Shown here: positions 46,967-56,381 of the stretch, in pieces
How the letters are laid out: each line of letters opens with the position of its first letter
Numbering within the stretch: the first letter of the stretch is position 1
DNA from: Microbacterium protaetiae
GTDB lineage: Bacteria > Actinomycetota > Actinomycetes > Actinomycetales > Microbacteriaceae
DNA length: 64,000 nt
Reading direction: 5' to 3'
Assembly (NCBI RefSeq): GCF_004135285.1
Contig: NZ_CP035494.1
Span: 3,286,001 to 3,350,000 of the forward strand
Position numbers and translations under genes: made by a program
The notes under the pieces: model-generated
The model's database searches: none
What the model was told of the DNA's origin: nothing
The model's input: the letters and a program-made list of their open reading frames with translations, nothing else

Positions 46967-48535
46967 TCAGCCGGCGGGGCGCAGCGCTTCCTGCGTCACC
47001 GGGCACGCTTCGGCGCGGATGGGATGGCCCTGGGTGGTCAGGCACCGGCCGGTGGCCAGGTCCCACTTCCAGTCGTGCATGCTGCAGGTGAGCACGCCGT
47101 CTTCGATCTTGCCGGTCTTCGACAGGTCGGCACGCAGGTGGGGGCAGCGTCGCTGCACCATCCAGTCGTCCAGCTGCACGTCTTCACTGGTGTCGGCCTG
47201 CTCCGAATACCAGTTCTCCACGTACTCGATGCGGTCGGCCGACAAACACTTGAAGAACGTGTAGATGAACTCGTTGAACTTGCCCTTGCGCCCGGCGCTG
47301 AACTGCAGCGACAGGAAGATCGAGTTCGACCAGTCGATCTCGTGGTCGCGGATGTTCGTCGAGACGAGGTCGGCGGGAATCGTGTACCAGAACTCGCAGT
47401 CCTCCCCCGCGTACTCGCGCACCTTCGCCTTCGGGAAGTCGACGACCAGATCCAGCTCGCCGATGCTCATGCGCACCGGCCCGCCGACGCCAAGACGGAT
47501 GGTGCGCGACTTGCGCAGCATGGGCTCCCACCACGCCTTCAGCTCGGCGAGCATCCCATCGGGCGGCAGCACCGCGGCACGGGATGCCTCTTCGTCGCGC
47601 AACTCCTGCTGGCGCGAGGCCCGCTGCTGCTCGAGGTAGTTCCACTTGTCGCCGAAGACCCGATCGATCTCCTCGTCGGTGTAGAGCGTCTGTGAGATCT
47701 CGATCTCACCGTGATTCAGATCGACCTGGGTGCCGGGAACGAACAGGTACCCTTTCTGTTCCGGGCGCATCTGGGCCATGTGATCGAGGAACTGCGCCTG
47801 ATCGGTGAAGATCGCATCGTCGTCCTTGCCCCACCCGTTGAACCGGAACAGGTCGTCGCGCAGGAACATCGGCGGACCCGCCATCGGAAACACGTGCTCG
47901 GCGTCGACCTTCTCGATGTAGTACATCGCACGCTTGTTCTGTGCGTCGCGCTTCAATCGCGCGAAGTTCTGCTTCGCGTCCTGCGGCAGGTCGTAGACCA
48001 TCGGCCACCAGATGGCGCCGGAGGTCTGCGTGAAATAGGCGTCGGGCTTGGAGAAGCTCAGCAGCTTCTCCAGATCCAGCGGATGCGAGTCGTTCTGATT
48101 CAGGATGCTGGCGGTGCCATCGTCGACCGACAGTGACGAATCGCCGATCGGCCCGTCGCTGGGAGCGCGCAGCGGAGTGACCATGAGCGTCAACTCACCG
48201 AATTGCATCGGGACGCCCGCCTGTGTGTAGACGATGTTGGTGTAGCCGAGTTTGCGGATGTCGTCTTCGAGGTCGTCGGTCGGGTAGTCGGGCAGCAGTA
48301 CGCGGATGTCTTTGCGGATGTACCGTTCCATGAGCCGCGGGTCGAAATGGTCGCGGTGCCGGTGCGAGATGTACAGGAAGTCGGCCTTGCCGAAGCGCTC
48401 CCAGTCGAGGCCGCGGTTGTCGGGGAACGGGAACCACGCTCCGTAGAAGCTCGGACCGATGACCGGGTCGCAGATGATGCTGCCGCCGGCGGTCTCGATG
48501 AACATCCCGGCGTGGCCGAGCCCGGTGATCCGCAT
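46967..48535 (-). CDS. MBL-fold protein with C-terminal Rieske domain
   Basis: 522 residues. The N-terminal metallo-beta-lactamase fold has GHAGMFIET and SHRHRDHFD (His58, His60, Asp62, His63); the C-terminal Rieske domain has CPH (464, 466) and CSMH (484, 487), binding a 2Fe-2S cluster. The domain set resembles CMP-N-acetylneuraminate hydroxylase and related Rieske-MBL enzymes in reverse order. Substrate unknown; an oxygenase or redox-linked hydrolase is likely. Strong ribosome site AGGAGGAG 5 nt before ATG 48535. No electron-transfer partner gene is nearby. Confidence 0.85.
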   Translation of the reverse strand: MRITGLGHAGMFIETAGGSIICDPVIGPSFYGAWFPFPDNRGLDWERFGKADFLYISHRHRDHFDPRLMERYIRKDIRVLLPDYPTDDLEDDIRKLGYTNIVYTQAGVPMQFGELTLMVTPLRAPSDGPIGDSSLSVDDGTASILNQNDSHPLDLEKLLSFSKPDAYFTQTSGAIWWPMVYDLPQDAKQNFARLKRDAQNKRAMYYIEKVDAEHVFPMAGPPMFLRDDLFRFNGWGKDDDAIFTDQAQFLDHMAQMRPEQKGYLFVPGTQVDLNHGEIEISQTLYTDEEIDRVFGDKWNYLEQQRASRQQELRDEEASRAAVLPPDGMLAELKAWWEPMLRKSRTIRLGVGGPVRMSIGELDLVVDFPKAKVREYAGEDCEFWYTIPADLVSTNIRDHEIDWSNSIFLSLQFSAGRKGKFNEFIYTFFKCLSADRIEYVENWYSEQADTSEDVQLDDWMVQRRCPHLRADLSKTGKIEDGVLTCSMHDWKWDLATGRCLTTQGHPIRAEACPVTQEALRPAG

Positions 48536-48610
48536 GGAACTCCTCCTGATCGATGGCTTCCCGATTCTACGCGGAGCCCGCTGTGCCCGACCGGGGCAAC
48601 GCCGGGAGTA

Positions 48611-51600
48611 TCAGTCGTCGAACAGCGCGCGGATGTCGTCGGCCGACAGCGCCTTCGCGAACATGTCGTCGTCGTCCATCACCGAACGGAACAGCCGTGC
48701 CTTGCGCTGCTGCAGCGCCAGCACCTTCTCTTCGATCGTTCCGGTGGCGATCATGCGGTAGACGAAGACGCTGCGGGTCTGTCCGATGCGGTGCGTGCGG
48801 TCCACTGCCTGTGCCTCGGCGGCCGGATTCCACCACGGGTCGAGCAGGAAGACGTAGTCGGCCTCGGTGAGAGTGAGCCCGAATCCGCCCGCCTTCAGGC
48901 TGATGAGGAACACAGGGGCTTCGCCGTCGCGGAATGCGTCGATGACGTCTTCGCGCCGCCGGGTGGACCCGTCGAGGTACTCGGTGGCAATCCCTGCGGC
49001 ATCCAGCCTGCCGGCCGCCAGCTGCAGGAACGACGTGAACTGGCTGAAGACCAGGCAGCGGTGCCCTTCGGAGGCAAGCTCGGTGATCTGCTCGACGAGG
49101 TCGTCGAGCTTGGCCGACGGGATGCGCGCATGCGCGGGGTCGACCAGCACCGGCGCCAGACTCAGCATGCGCAGCAGCGTCAGCGAGCGGAACACGATGA
49201 ACCGGTTGCGGTCGAGATCGTCGAGCAGGCCCAGAACCTTCTGCCGCTCGCGCTGCAGCACGGTGTCGTACAGCGCCCGGTGGGCCGGCGCGAGCTCGAC
49301 CCACAGCTGCTGTTCTTGCTTGGGCGGCAGATCGGCGGCCACGAGCTCCTTCGTGCGACGCAGCATCAGCGGGCGGACGCGGTGCCGCAGCCGCTTGAGG
49401 CGCGCGGCGCGGAACGGCCCGCCCTCTTGATTCTCGGGGACCTTTCCCTTTTCGATGGGCCCGACGTACTCCTCACGAAAGCGTCGGGCCGAGGGAAACA
49501 GGCCGGGCGCCGTCAGCGACAGCAGCGCCCAGAGCTCGGTGAGCGTGTTCTCCATCGGCGTGCCGGTCAGGGCGAACACGGCATTCGCGCGCAGCGCCTT
49601 GACCGCCTTGTACAGCTTGGTCGCGGGGTTCTTCACGAACTGCGCCTCGTCGAGCACGACCAGCGACCAATCCACCCCGGCGAATTCGTCTTCGTCGAGT
49701 CGCAACAGGGTGTACGAGGTGATCACCAGGTCGACGTCGTCGGGCAGCGCGCCGCGCCGCGCATGCGTCGCGTCGACGACCGCGACCCGCAGCGCGGGTG
49801 CGAATCGGGATGCCTCGGCCCGCCACGTCGCCAGCACCGAGGTGGGCGCGACCACGAGCACGGGGCGATGCTCGCCCGCCTCACGAGTGTGCGCCATCAG
49901 CGCGAGGGTCTGCAGCGTCTTGCCCAGGCCCATGTCGTCGGCAAGGATGCCGCCGAGGCCGTGTTGCCACAGGAACGTGAGCCAGTCGAACCCCGCCTTC
50001 TGATACGGCCGCAGCTGTGCGCGCAGCCCGGCCGGCACCGGGGTCGGATCAACGTGCTCGATCTCGCGCAGCCCGTCGGCGATCGCCCGCCACGACACCG
50101 CCGGCTCCGACACGTCGGCGAGATCTTCGAAATCGGCCCAGAGCGCCGTCTGGTAGCGGTTGATGCGCGGCGCGGTCTCCCACTCGTTGAGTTCGTACGA
50201 CTCTTCGATGAGCTCGCGCAGCCGGTCGAGCGCGGGATGCTTGAGCGAGAAGTAGCCGCCGTCGGCCAGCAGCAGCTTGCCCTGGCGCTTGGCCAGGGCG
50301 GTGAACAGCGGCTGGAATGGGATGCGCCGGCCGTCGATCGTGACGATGACACCCAAATCGAACCAGTCGGCGTCGGTGCTCTCCACGGTGGAAACGGTGA
50401 TCTCGGGGTCGCCGGACAGCTCCTGGTAGGTGCGCTGCTTTCCCTTCGTCACAATCGACACCGCATCGAGTTCACGCAGCGCGGGCAGCGCGTTCGCGAC
50501 GAACTCCGCCGCCTCGACATCCAAAAGAGTGCCCGATGCCGCGGCGTCTGGCCATGCCCCGGCCACGGCCTCGCAGATCTCGGCTTCTGTCTCGGCGTCG
50601 CGGTCGGGTGCGGCATCCCGCTCATACCCGTAGCGTGCGCCGCCCGGATACCGCCACTCCAGCGTGTACTCGATCGTGTCGCGCGGGCGGAACCGTACCG
50701 TGAGCTCCAGGCGAATCGGCTCGGGCTCGGGCAGCTGCAGCCCCTGGGCCACGACGGGCACCTGCCGAGCGAGCCGGGGATACCCCTCGCTCAGGAACTG
50801 GGCGCTCTCGGCAGCCGGGATGAGAACGCCGGCGGGATGCTGCAGCAGCGCCTTGATCGGTGCGCTCAGCGGGGCCGGTACCAGAGTGAGGTGGATCATC
50901 GACCGTTGGATGTCGTATGTGTAGAAGCCTGTGTCACCCACCGGCCGCACGCCGTGCGGTTCGACGGGAGTCGACTCGATCTCGGTCTGCGCAGACAGGC
51001 GCAGCGCCTCGCCTTCCTTCTGCACGCGGACGCTGACAGCTCCCGACTCGGCGAGCCGCACCGACTGCGCCTTCGACATCGTCACGATCTCCACGCCGCT
51101 GGCGGCTGCGGCCGCCACATGGTGCCAGAGAAGTCCCGATGACGCGCCATCGAGAGTGAGCCACTCGCCGGCGGTGCCGTACTCGTTCAGCGGCGAGTGC
51201 ATGCGGATGATGCTGTACAGCTCCAGCATCCATTCGTGCTGCCGGTGGTCGATGCCCGCGCCGATGCGGCGCAGGGCCTCCCATGACGCCTGCCCCTTGA
51301 TCCAGCGGCCTGTGCTGCGACTGCGCTCCAGTGGCCGCAGGCCCAACGACACCTCGCCTGCCCCGGTCTGCAGGCCGCGCGGCGTCGCGGTCTCCCAGCG
51401 CACCGGGGCCCAATACGCCATGCCCCGTTCCCCCCGCTGGCGCAGCTCGACGCCGAGCGCGAGCTCGCCGGTGCCGTGCACCCGTGGTTCCGGCATCAGG
51501 ATGCTGCGCCAGCTCACCTCGGGCGCGCTCGAGCCTGCGCGGCCCGGCGGCATCGTCGGTTGCGGCACGCCCGGCGGGGGTGGCGGGGGAACGGCAGGCT

Positions 51601-51895
51601 GCACCTGCTCGTTGGATGCGAGCATCGTGGCGACCACATGCTTGCAGCCCGCTTGCATGGGGCACGAACACGACGACCCCACGATCGGACTGCCCCGTCG
51701 CATCGGATCCAGCCAGATCGTCGCACGATATGACATCGAGCGGCTGCCGTTCACAACCCCGGTGAGGGCCGAGACCTCGTCATCCCACGCGAGGCGACGC
51801 ACGGCGCCCGAGCGGAAATACTCCACACCCCGTTCGTAGCCGTACCCCTCCGCGCTTCGACGGATGTCGTCGGGGTGCAGGAACGGTGCGGGCAT
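48611..51895 (-). CDS. SWIM-zinc-finger SNF2-family helicase
   Basis: 1094 residues. An N-terminal SWIM finger (CSCPMQAGCKH, about residue 77), a central region of about 500 residues, then the SNF2 ATPase: motif I DDMGLGKTLQT near 650, DEAQ near 748, TGTPMENTLTELW, and motifs V-VI GFGLTLTEADYVFLLDPWWNPAAEAQ and DRTHRIGQTRSVFVYR. It probably remodels nucleic acid-protein complexes, like HepA/RapA relatives. ATG 51895 has GAGG at 9-nt spacing; ATG 51904 and GTG 51925 are possible. A free-standing gene between the MBL-Rieske gene and nusB. Confidence 0.93.
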   Translation of the reverse strand: MPAPFLHPDDIRRSAEGYGYERGVEYFRSGAVRRLAWDDEVSALTGVVNGSRSMSYRATIWLDPMRRGSPIVGSSCSCPMQAGCKHVVATMLASNEQVQPAVPPPPPPGVPQPTMPPGRAGSSAPEVSWRSILMPEPRVHGTGELALGVELRQRGERGMAYWAPVRWETATPRGLQTGAGEVSLGLRPLERSRSTGRWIKGQASWEALRRIGAGIDHRQHEWMLELYSIIRMHSPLNEYGTAGEWLTLDGASSGLLWHHVAAAAASGVEIVTMSKAQSVRLAESGAVSVRVQKEGEALRLSAQTEIESTPVEPHGVRPVGDTGFYTYDIQRSMIHLTLVPAPLSAPIKALLQHPAGVLIPAAESAQFLSEGYPRLARQVPVVAQGLQLPEPEPIRLELTVRFRPRDTIEYTLEWRYPGGARYGYERDAAPDRDAETEAEICEAVAGAWPDAAASGTLLDVEAAEFVANALPALRELDAVSIVTKGKQRTYQELSGDPEITVSTVESTDADWFDLGVIVTIDGRRIPFQPLFTALAKRQGKLLLADGGYFSLKHPALDRLRELIEESYELNEWETAPRINRYQTALWADFEDLADVSEPAVSWRAIADGLREIEHVDPTPVPAGLRAQLRPYQKAGFDWLTFLWQHGLGGILADDMGLGKTLQTLALMAHTREAGEHRPVLVVAPTSVLATWRAEASRFAPALRVAVVDATHARRGALPDDVDLVITSYTLLRLDEDEFAGVDWSLVVLDEAQFVKNPATKLYKAVKALRANAVFALTGTPMENTLTELWALLSLTAPGLFPSARRFREEYVGPIEKGKVPENQEGGPFRAARLKRLRHRVRPLMLRRTKELVAADLPPKQEQQLWVELAPAHRALYDTVLQRERQKVLGLLDDLDRNRFIVFRSLTLLRMLSLAPVLVDPAHARIPSAKLDDLVEQITELASEGHRCLVFSQFTSFLQLAAGRLDAAGIATEYLDGSTRRREDVIDAFRDGEAPVFLISLKAGGFGLTLTEADYVFLLDPWWNPAAEAQAVDRTHRIGQTRSVFVYRMIATGTIEEKVLALQQRKARLFRSVMDDDDMFAKALSADDIRALFDD

Positions 51896-51936
51896 GGCAT
51901 CCATCCTCGCAGCGGCCGCGGACACCGCCGCTCGGG

Positions 51937-52347
51937 TCAGTTCGAGCGGCCGATCCGGGCCAGCACGCCGTGGATGAACGAGCCCGACTCATCGGTCGAG
52001 AATTCCTTGGCCAGCTCGACGGCCTCGTCGATGGCAACGGCGGTGGGGACCTCGTCGTTGTACAGGATCTCCCAGGCACCGATGCGCAGCAGTGCGCGAT
52101 CGACTGCCGGCATCCGTTCCAGGGACCAGTCCTTCGCGAAGGTGGTGATCTGCTCGTCGATCTCGCCCTGGTTGTCGATCACGCCGTCGACGATCTCGCG
52201 CGCATACAGCCACGACGCCTCGCGGGCGGGTTCGGTGGCCGCGCGCTTGGCTTCGGCGGCGAGGATCGTCGGGATCTGCTCGCCGCGGATGTCGGATTGG
52301 AACAGAATGTCCATCGCGCGGCGGCGCGCCTTGGTGCGTGCGCTCAT
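51937..52347 (-). CDS. nusB: Transcription antitermination factor NusB
   Basis: 136 residues. All-helical, with N-terminal RTKARRRAMDILFQSDIRG and the VDRALLRIGAWEILY motif near the C-terminal end. Assists antitermination of rRNA operons with NusE. No clear ribosome site, 19 bp downstream of efp, as in many actinobacteria. Confidence 0.95.
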   Translation of the reverse strand: MSARTKARRRAMDILFQSDIRGEQIPTILAAEAKRAATEPAREASWLYAREIVDGVIDNQGEIDEQITTFAKDWSLERMPAVDRALLRIGAWEILYNDEVPTAVAIDEAVELAKEFSTDESGSFIHGVLARIGRSN

Positions 52348-52366
52348 TGTGTGCGAAGACCCGAGG

Positions 52367-52927
52367 TCAATTCACGCGGCCGAGGTAGTCGCCCGTGCGG
52401 GTGTCGACCTTGACCTTCGTGCCGGTCTCGAGGAACAGCGGCACCTGGATCTCGTAGCCGGTCTCGACAGTGGCACCCTTCGTGCCCGCCGAGGAGCGGT
52501 CGCCCTGCAGGCCCGGTTCGGTGTAGGTGATCTCGAGCACGACCGAGGCCGGCAGTTCGACGTGCAGCGGGTTGCCGTCGTGCAGCGCGATGGTGACTGC
52601 CTGGTTCTCGAGCATGAAGTTCTTCGCGTCGCCGACGACGACGGCCGGCACCGTGATCTGGTCGTAGTCGGCGGTGTCCATGAACACGAACCCGTCGCCG
52701 TCGCTGTACAGGTAGGTGAAATCGCGACGGTCGACGTTCTCGATCTCGACCTTCGACCCGGCGTTGAAGGTCTTGTCGTTCGTCTTGCCGGTGACGACGT
52801 TCTTGAGCTTGGTGCGCACGAACGCGCCGCCCTTGCCGGGCTTGACGTGCTGGAACTCCACGACGCTCCAGAGCTGGCCGTCGAGGTTGAGGACGACGCC
52901 GTTGCGGATGTCTGCGGTGGATGCCAT
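52367..52927 (-). CDS. efp: Elongation factor P
   Basis: 186 residues, three OB-like domains. Relieves ribosome stalling at polyproline. The exposed beta3 loop is KPGKGGAF with Lys32 at the tip. C-terminus TGDYLGRVN as in the family. ATG 52927; the open frame beyond it is only upstream sequence. TAGAAT (53012-53017) is the best -10 candidate, which would give a leader of about 80 nt. The aroQ gene in related genomes is close; here TetR and MFS genes intervene. Confidence 0.96.
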   Translation of the reverse strand: MASTADIRNGVVLNLDGQLWSVVEFQHVKPGKGGAFVRTKLKNVVTGKTNDKTFNAGSKVEIENVDRRDFTYLYSDGDGFVFMDTADYDQITVPAVVVGDAKNFMLENQAVTIALHDGNPLHVELPASVVLEITYTEPGLQGDRSSAGTKGATVETGYEIQVPLFLETGTKVKVDTRTGDYLGRVN

Positions 52928-53041
52928 AGGACTCGTGTTCCGTTTCGTTCGGGGTTCGCGCGTTCGGTCGGCGCGCACACGTGTTGGGTCGCCGTGCGTG
53001 GCCGACAGTCGATTCTACGGGAAGACCAGCCCATCACGCGT

Positions 53042-53638
53042 TCAGGTGCGCACCAGCGGCAAGAAGACTTCGTCGACGATGGCCACGATTTCCTCATCCG
53101 GCAGGGGCGCTGCCGTCATCAGCAGGTCGTGACGGAACAGATCGGATGCCACCGACCGCACCCGCCGAGTCAGTCGCTGCGGATCGACCTCGCCGCGTGC
53201 GACGGCGCGATTCAAGATGGTCTCCATCGAGGTCCCGGCCCGTTCGCCGAAGGCGCGTCGGCGCACATCGGCGAAGGTGCGCCCGGACTCCGCGTAGTAC
53301 GCCCCCATGAAGACGCTCAGCAGCGGGGCGATGGCGCTGCGTGCGAGGTTGGAGCTGCGCAGCATCGCCAGCAGATCGCCACGCAGACTGCCGGTATCGG
53401 GCGTCTCGACACGGCCCTGATTGAGCCCGAACGCGAGGGTGGCATCCATCAGCTCACCCCGATCGGGCCAGCGCCGATAGATCACCGAGCGGCTGGTCTG
53501 CGCGCGGTCGGCCACGGCATCGATCGTGAAGCCCGGATAGCCACCCTCGAGAAGCTGATCCCAAGCGGCCTGGAGAATCGCGCGCTCTAATTCTTCGCCA
53601 CGTCTCCTCCGAGCCGGAGCATCCTCTTCAAGGGTCAT
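53042..53638 (-). CDS. TetR-family repressor
   Basis: 198 residues. N-terminal helix-turn-helix FTIDAVADRAQTSRSVIYRRW (about 37-57), followed by a helical ligand-binding domain. Divergent from the MFS gene, whose expression it probably represses through the inverted repeat in the shared 70-bp gap. ATG 53638 has TAAGAT exactly 6 nt upstream: leaderless, and the operator half-site lies over it. Confidence 0.92.
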   Translation of the reverse strand: MTLEEDAPARRRRGEELERAILQAAWDQLLEGGYPGFTIDAVADRAQTSRSVIYRRWPDRGELMDATLAFGLNQGRVETPDTGSLRGDLLAMLRSSNLARSAIAPLLSVFMGAYYAESGRTFADVRRRAFGERAGTSMETILNRAVARGEVDPQRLTRRVRSVASDLFRHDLLMTAAPLPDEEIVAIVDEVFLPLVRT

Positions 53639-53700
53639 TTGTGTATCTTATCGGATCGGCGTACACTCACTCCCGTAGATACAGCCGTGTATCTTAGAAG
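53639..53700. promoter_or_regulatory. Divergent promoters and TetR operator
   Basis: For the MFS gene: TTGTGT (53639-53644), 17 bp, TACACT (53662-53667). For tetR: TAAGAT (53645-53650) on the other strand. The inverted repeat AGATACA (53677-53683) and TGTATCT (53688-53694) has a 4-bp spacer, just after the MFS transcription start. The ten bases GTGTATCTTA occur at 53641-53650 and again at 53687-53696, so a third half-site lies over the tetR -10 and MFS -35: repressor bound at both would shut off both genes. Confidence 0.75.
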
Positions 53701-53708
53701 GAGTCCCG

Positions 53709-55148
53709 ATGTCCTCATCCTCGCCCGCTCCGGCGATCCCCCGCGCTGCGATCGTCACCACGATCTGTCTTCTGGTCGGTGGCCTCGCCGTCATCTTCGA
53801 CAGCACGATCGTCAGCATCGCGCTGAAGACCCTCGCTACCGATCTCGACGTGTCGGTGAGCGTCATCCAGTGGGTCAGTACTGCGTATCTGCTTGCGCTG
53901 GGCGTGACGATTCCGCTCGTGGGCTGGGCACAGGCCCGCTTGGGCGGCAAGCGGGTCTGGATGATCGCTCTGACGATCTTCTTGGTCGCATCGATCGCGT
54001 GCTCGCTGTCGTGGAGCGCGGGCAGCCTCATCGCCTTCCGCGTGTTGCAGGGCATCGGTGGCGGTCTCATGATGCCGCTGATGGCGACGCTGGCGATTCA
54101 GCAGGTGCCCCGTGGCGCCTCGCTCGGCCGCCTCATGGCGATGGTGAGCCTGCCGGCCGCTCTGGGACCCATCCTCGGGCCCACCATCGGCGGCATCATC
54201 CTCAACTCGCTCGACTGGCGCTGGATGTTCTGGGTCAACGTGCCGTTCTGCCTGGTCGGCCTGCTGCTGGCGTGGAAGTTCATCCCACGGGATGCCCCCT
54301 CGGGGCGCGCGCGTCTGGACCTCGTGGGGCTGCTGTTGGCATCGCCCGGAATCGTCGGGGTGCTGTATGGGATGTCGCGGGTCAGCGAAGACGGCGGATT
54401 CGCACGCCTCGACGTGTGGCTGCCCGCGCTCGTCGGCATCGGTCTTCTCGCGCTGTTCGCCTGGTGGGCGGCACGGCGCCCTTCGACGGCACTCATCGAC
54501 GTGAGTCTGCTCAAGCGCCGCCCCGTTGCCTCTTCGTCGCTCGTGCTGTTCCTGTCGGGCGCATCACTGTACGGCGGCATGCTGCTGCTTCCGCTCTTCT
54601 TCCAGATTCTGCACGGGTCGGATGTCCTCACCGCAGGATTGCTGATGATTCCGCAGGGCGTCGGTGCGCTCCTCAGTCGATTCCTCGCCGGAAAGCTGAC
54701 CGATGAGATCGGAGCCCGGACTGTCGCCATCGCGGGGTTCGTCGTCATGGGGATCGCGACGATCCCGTTCGCACTGGCAGACGCAACGACGAGCATCTGG
54801 TGGCTCATGGCAGTGCTGCTGGTGCGGGGTCTGGGCACCGGTGCCGTGATGATTCCGGTCATGACGGTCGCCTATGTCGGTCTTGAGCACGCCGAGATCC
54901 CGCACGCCAGTCTGCTCACCCGCCTGGCACAGCAAGTCGGTGGCGCGTTCGGTACGGCGCTGCTGGCCGTGATCCTGCAGACCGCCGTGGGTTCGAGCAC
55001 GTCGCTGGCCGACCTGGCCCAGGGCTTCGACGTCGCCTTCTGGTGGGCCGTCGGCTTCACCGTGGTCGCCATCGGGGTCTGCTTCGCGCTCCCCTCGCGC
55101 CCGGTGGTTGCCGCACCGGCTCCGCAGCCGGCGCAGAAAGCAGCCTGA
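53709..55148 (+). CDS. DHA2-type MFS multidrug exporter
   Basis: 479 residues with about 14 membrane helices. The N-terminal ILAT-like loop after the first helix (DSTIVSIALKTLATDL), PLVGWAQARLGGKRV (motif A region), RVLQGIGGGLMMPLM (motif B) and PAALGPILGPTIGG (motif C) place it with the EmrB/QacA drug:H+ antiporters. ATG 53709 has AGAAGGAG with 6-nt spacing. Under control of the divergent TetR; inserted between efp and aroQ. Confidence 0.93.
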   Translation: MSSSSPAPAIPRAAIVTTICLLVGGLAVIFDSTIVSIALKTLATDLDVSVSVIQWVSTAYLLALGVTIPLVGWAQARLGGKRVWMIALTIFLVASIACSLSWSAGSLIAFRVLQGIGGGLMMPLMATLAIQQVPRGASLGRLMAMVSLPAALGPILGPTIGGIILNSLDWRWMFWVNVPFCLVGLLLAWKFIPRDAPSGRARLDLVGLLLASPGIVGVLYGMSRVSEDGGFARLDVWLPALVGIGLLALFAWWAARRPSTALIDVSLLKRRPVASSSLVLFLSGASLYGGMLLLPLFFQILHGSDVLTAGLLMIPQGVGALLSRFLAGKLTDEIGARTVAIAGFVVMGIATIPFALADATTSIWWLMAVLLVRGLGTGAVMIPVMTVAYVGLEHAEIPHASLLTRLAQQVGGAFGTALLAVILQTAVGSSTSLADLAQGFDVAFWWAVGFTVVAIGVCFALPSRPVVAAPAPQPAQKAA

Positions 55149-55174
55149 TCGCCGCGGCCGCGCTTGTCTTCGAT

Positions 55175-55211
55175 GGGGCGTGCTGGGGGCTCTCAGCCCT
55201 CGGCACGCCCC
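55175..55211. terminator. Bidirectional hairpin between MFS and aroQ
   Basis: GGGGCGTGC (55175-55183) pairs with GCACGCCCC (55203-55211), with a nested GGGCT/AGCCC. It lies between the convergent stops and includes the aroQ stop codon. Probably ends both transcripts. Confidence 0.7.
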
Positions 55212-55651
55212 GCGATGATCTCGACGAGCAGGTCGACCGCTGTCGCGTAGCCGGCCACGCCCTCACCGATCACGTGCACCGCGGCGACATCGGCCACATA
55301 CGAGAAGCGACGGAACTCTTCGCGCGCGTTCACGTCAGAAATATGCACTTCGGCAACGGGCAGCGCCACGCCCGAGAGCGCATCGCGCAGGATCACCGAG
55401 GTGTGCGTCAGGCCCCCGGGGTTGATGACGATGCCGGCGCACTCGGTGCGCGCCGCGTGAATGGCGTCGATCAGCACGCCTTCGTGGTTGCTCTGCACAG
55501 CGCGTACGTCGAAGCCGTGCTGGGCTGCGGCATCCGCCGTGATCCGCTCGACATCCCCCAGGGTCGCGGTGCCGTATATCTCGGGCTCGCGCACCCCCAA
55601 CAGGTTGAGGTTCGGGCCGTTCACGAGCAGCAGGCGGCGCGGTGCGGTCAT
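55193..55651 (-). CDS. aroQ: Type II 3-dehydroquinate dehydratase
   Basis: 152 residues. Third step of the shikimate pathway. LLLVNGPNLNLLGVREPEIYG contains the flexible-loop Asn and active-site Arg-Tyr; NPGGLTHTSVILRDAL and EVHISDVNAREEFRRFSYV bind substrate. ATG 55651 follows TAGGGT by 6 nt, so leaderless; the start and -10 are inside the first unit of the 72-bp repeat. The rest of the pathway (aroB, aroK, aroC, aroE) is on the other side of the XRE region. Confidence 0.96.
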   Translation of the reverse strand: MTAPRRLLLVNGPNLNLLGVREPEIYGTATLGDVERITADAAAQHGFDVRAVQSNHEGVLIDAIHAARTECAGIVINPGGLTHTSVILRDALSGVALPVAEVHISDVNAREEFRRFSYVADVAAVHVIGEGVAGYATAVDLLVEIIAGRAEG

Positions 55652-55856
55652 CCGTTCACCCTATCGCCGGGGTGCGAACCGTTGCGCGAGCGCACCGCTG
55701 GCGCACCTGCGTTGTACGGTCATCCGTTCGCCCTATCGCCGGGGTGCGAACCGTTGCGCGAGCGCGCCACTGGCGTACCTGCGTTGTGCGGTCATCCGTT
55801 CGCCCTATCGCCGGGGCGCGAACCGGTGCGCGAGCGCACCGCTGGCGCACCTGCGC
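55647..55856 (-). repeat. Three-unit 72-bp repeat duplicating the aroQ promoter and start
   Basis: Units start at 55647, 55719 and 55791, about 95 percent identical; the third breaks off near 55856. Each unit (minus strand) has an ATG at its 5' side preceded by a -10 (TAGGGT for aroQ, TAGGGC in the two others) at 6 nt. The upstream two ATGs open 20-residue frames that end at the next -10 (TAG). The unit also includes the last 15 codons and stop of the XRE gene. Confidence 0.9.
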
Positions 55857-56326
55857 GGTGCCGCGCGTGCGCGTGCAGCGCTCGTCGTCAGCTGCTCGTC
55901 GTGTGCTCCCCGACGCGAATCGCCGCGCAGTCGATCGCGCTCCGGCCGCTTGTGATACCAAGACCCGCTCGAGGGGATCGGATCGACACTGCGAAAAAGC
56001 ATCTTCATCGTTGGGGTCTCGGGGCGCGCGTGCACATCGAGATGTGCGGGATGCCGGCGGCCGGCGCGATCACGGAACACGTCGACGGGCATCGGCGTGA
56101 CCTCGTCGCCTGCCTCATCGACGATGACCAGTCGAAGCCCGGCGGCTTCGAGGATGCGCGAGAACGCGCGTACCCGAATGTCGCCTCCGTTCTCGACGCG
56201 CGTGATCGCCGCCTGGCTCACGCCGAGAGCCTTCGCCAGGTCTCGTTGGCTGAGATCGCCAAGTCGTCGTACGCGGCGCACATACCCGGAGATGTCGAGA
56301 GCTTCCGTCGTGGATGTCGGTGCCAT
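55805..56326 (-). CDS. XRE-family HTH regulator
   Basis: 173 residues. Helix-turn-helix DLSQRDLAKALGVSQAAITRVE at about 24-45. The rest has a segment common in such proteins (DRAGRRHPAHLDVHARPE) and a basic tail. The C-terminus SGALAHRFAPRR is encoded by the first bases of the 72-bp repeat, and its TAG overlaps a -10-like TAGGGC. Start MAPTSTTEAL at 56326; upstream the frame stays open only because of the 21-bp repeat. It interrupts the aroQ-aroB order; probable accessory gene. Confidence 0.75.
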   Translation of the reverse strand: MAPTSTTEALDISGYVRRVRRLGDLSQRDLAKALGVSQAAITRVENGGDIRVRAFSRILEAAGLRLVIVDEAGDEVTPMPVDVFRDRAGRRHPAHLDVHARPETPTMKMLFRSVDPIPSSGSWYHKRPERDRLRGDSRRGAHDEQLTTSAARARAAPRRCASGALAHRFAPRR

Positions 56327-56381
56327 GACGACATGTTGCCGTCGACCACCGACATCGCCTCGTAGGCCAGGCCACTCGGCG

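Noticed and set aside
48203..51142. 979-codon open frame on the plus strand
   Set aside because: Antisense to the SNF2 and MBL-Rieske genes, which have clear motifs.
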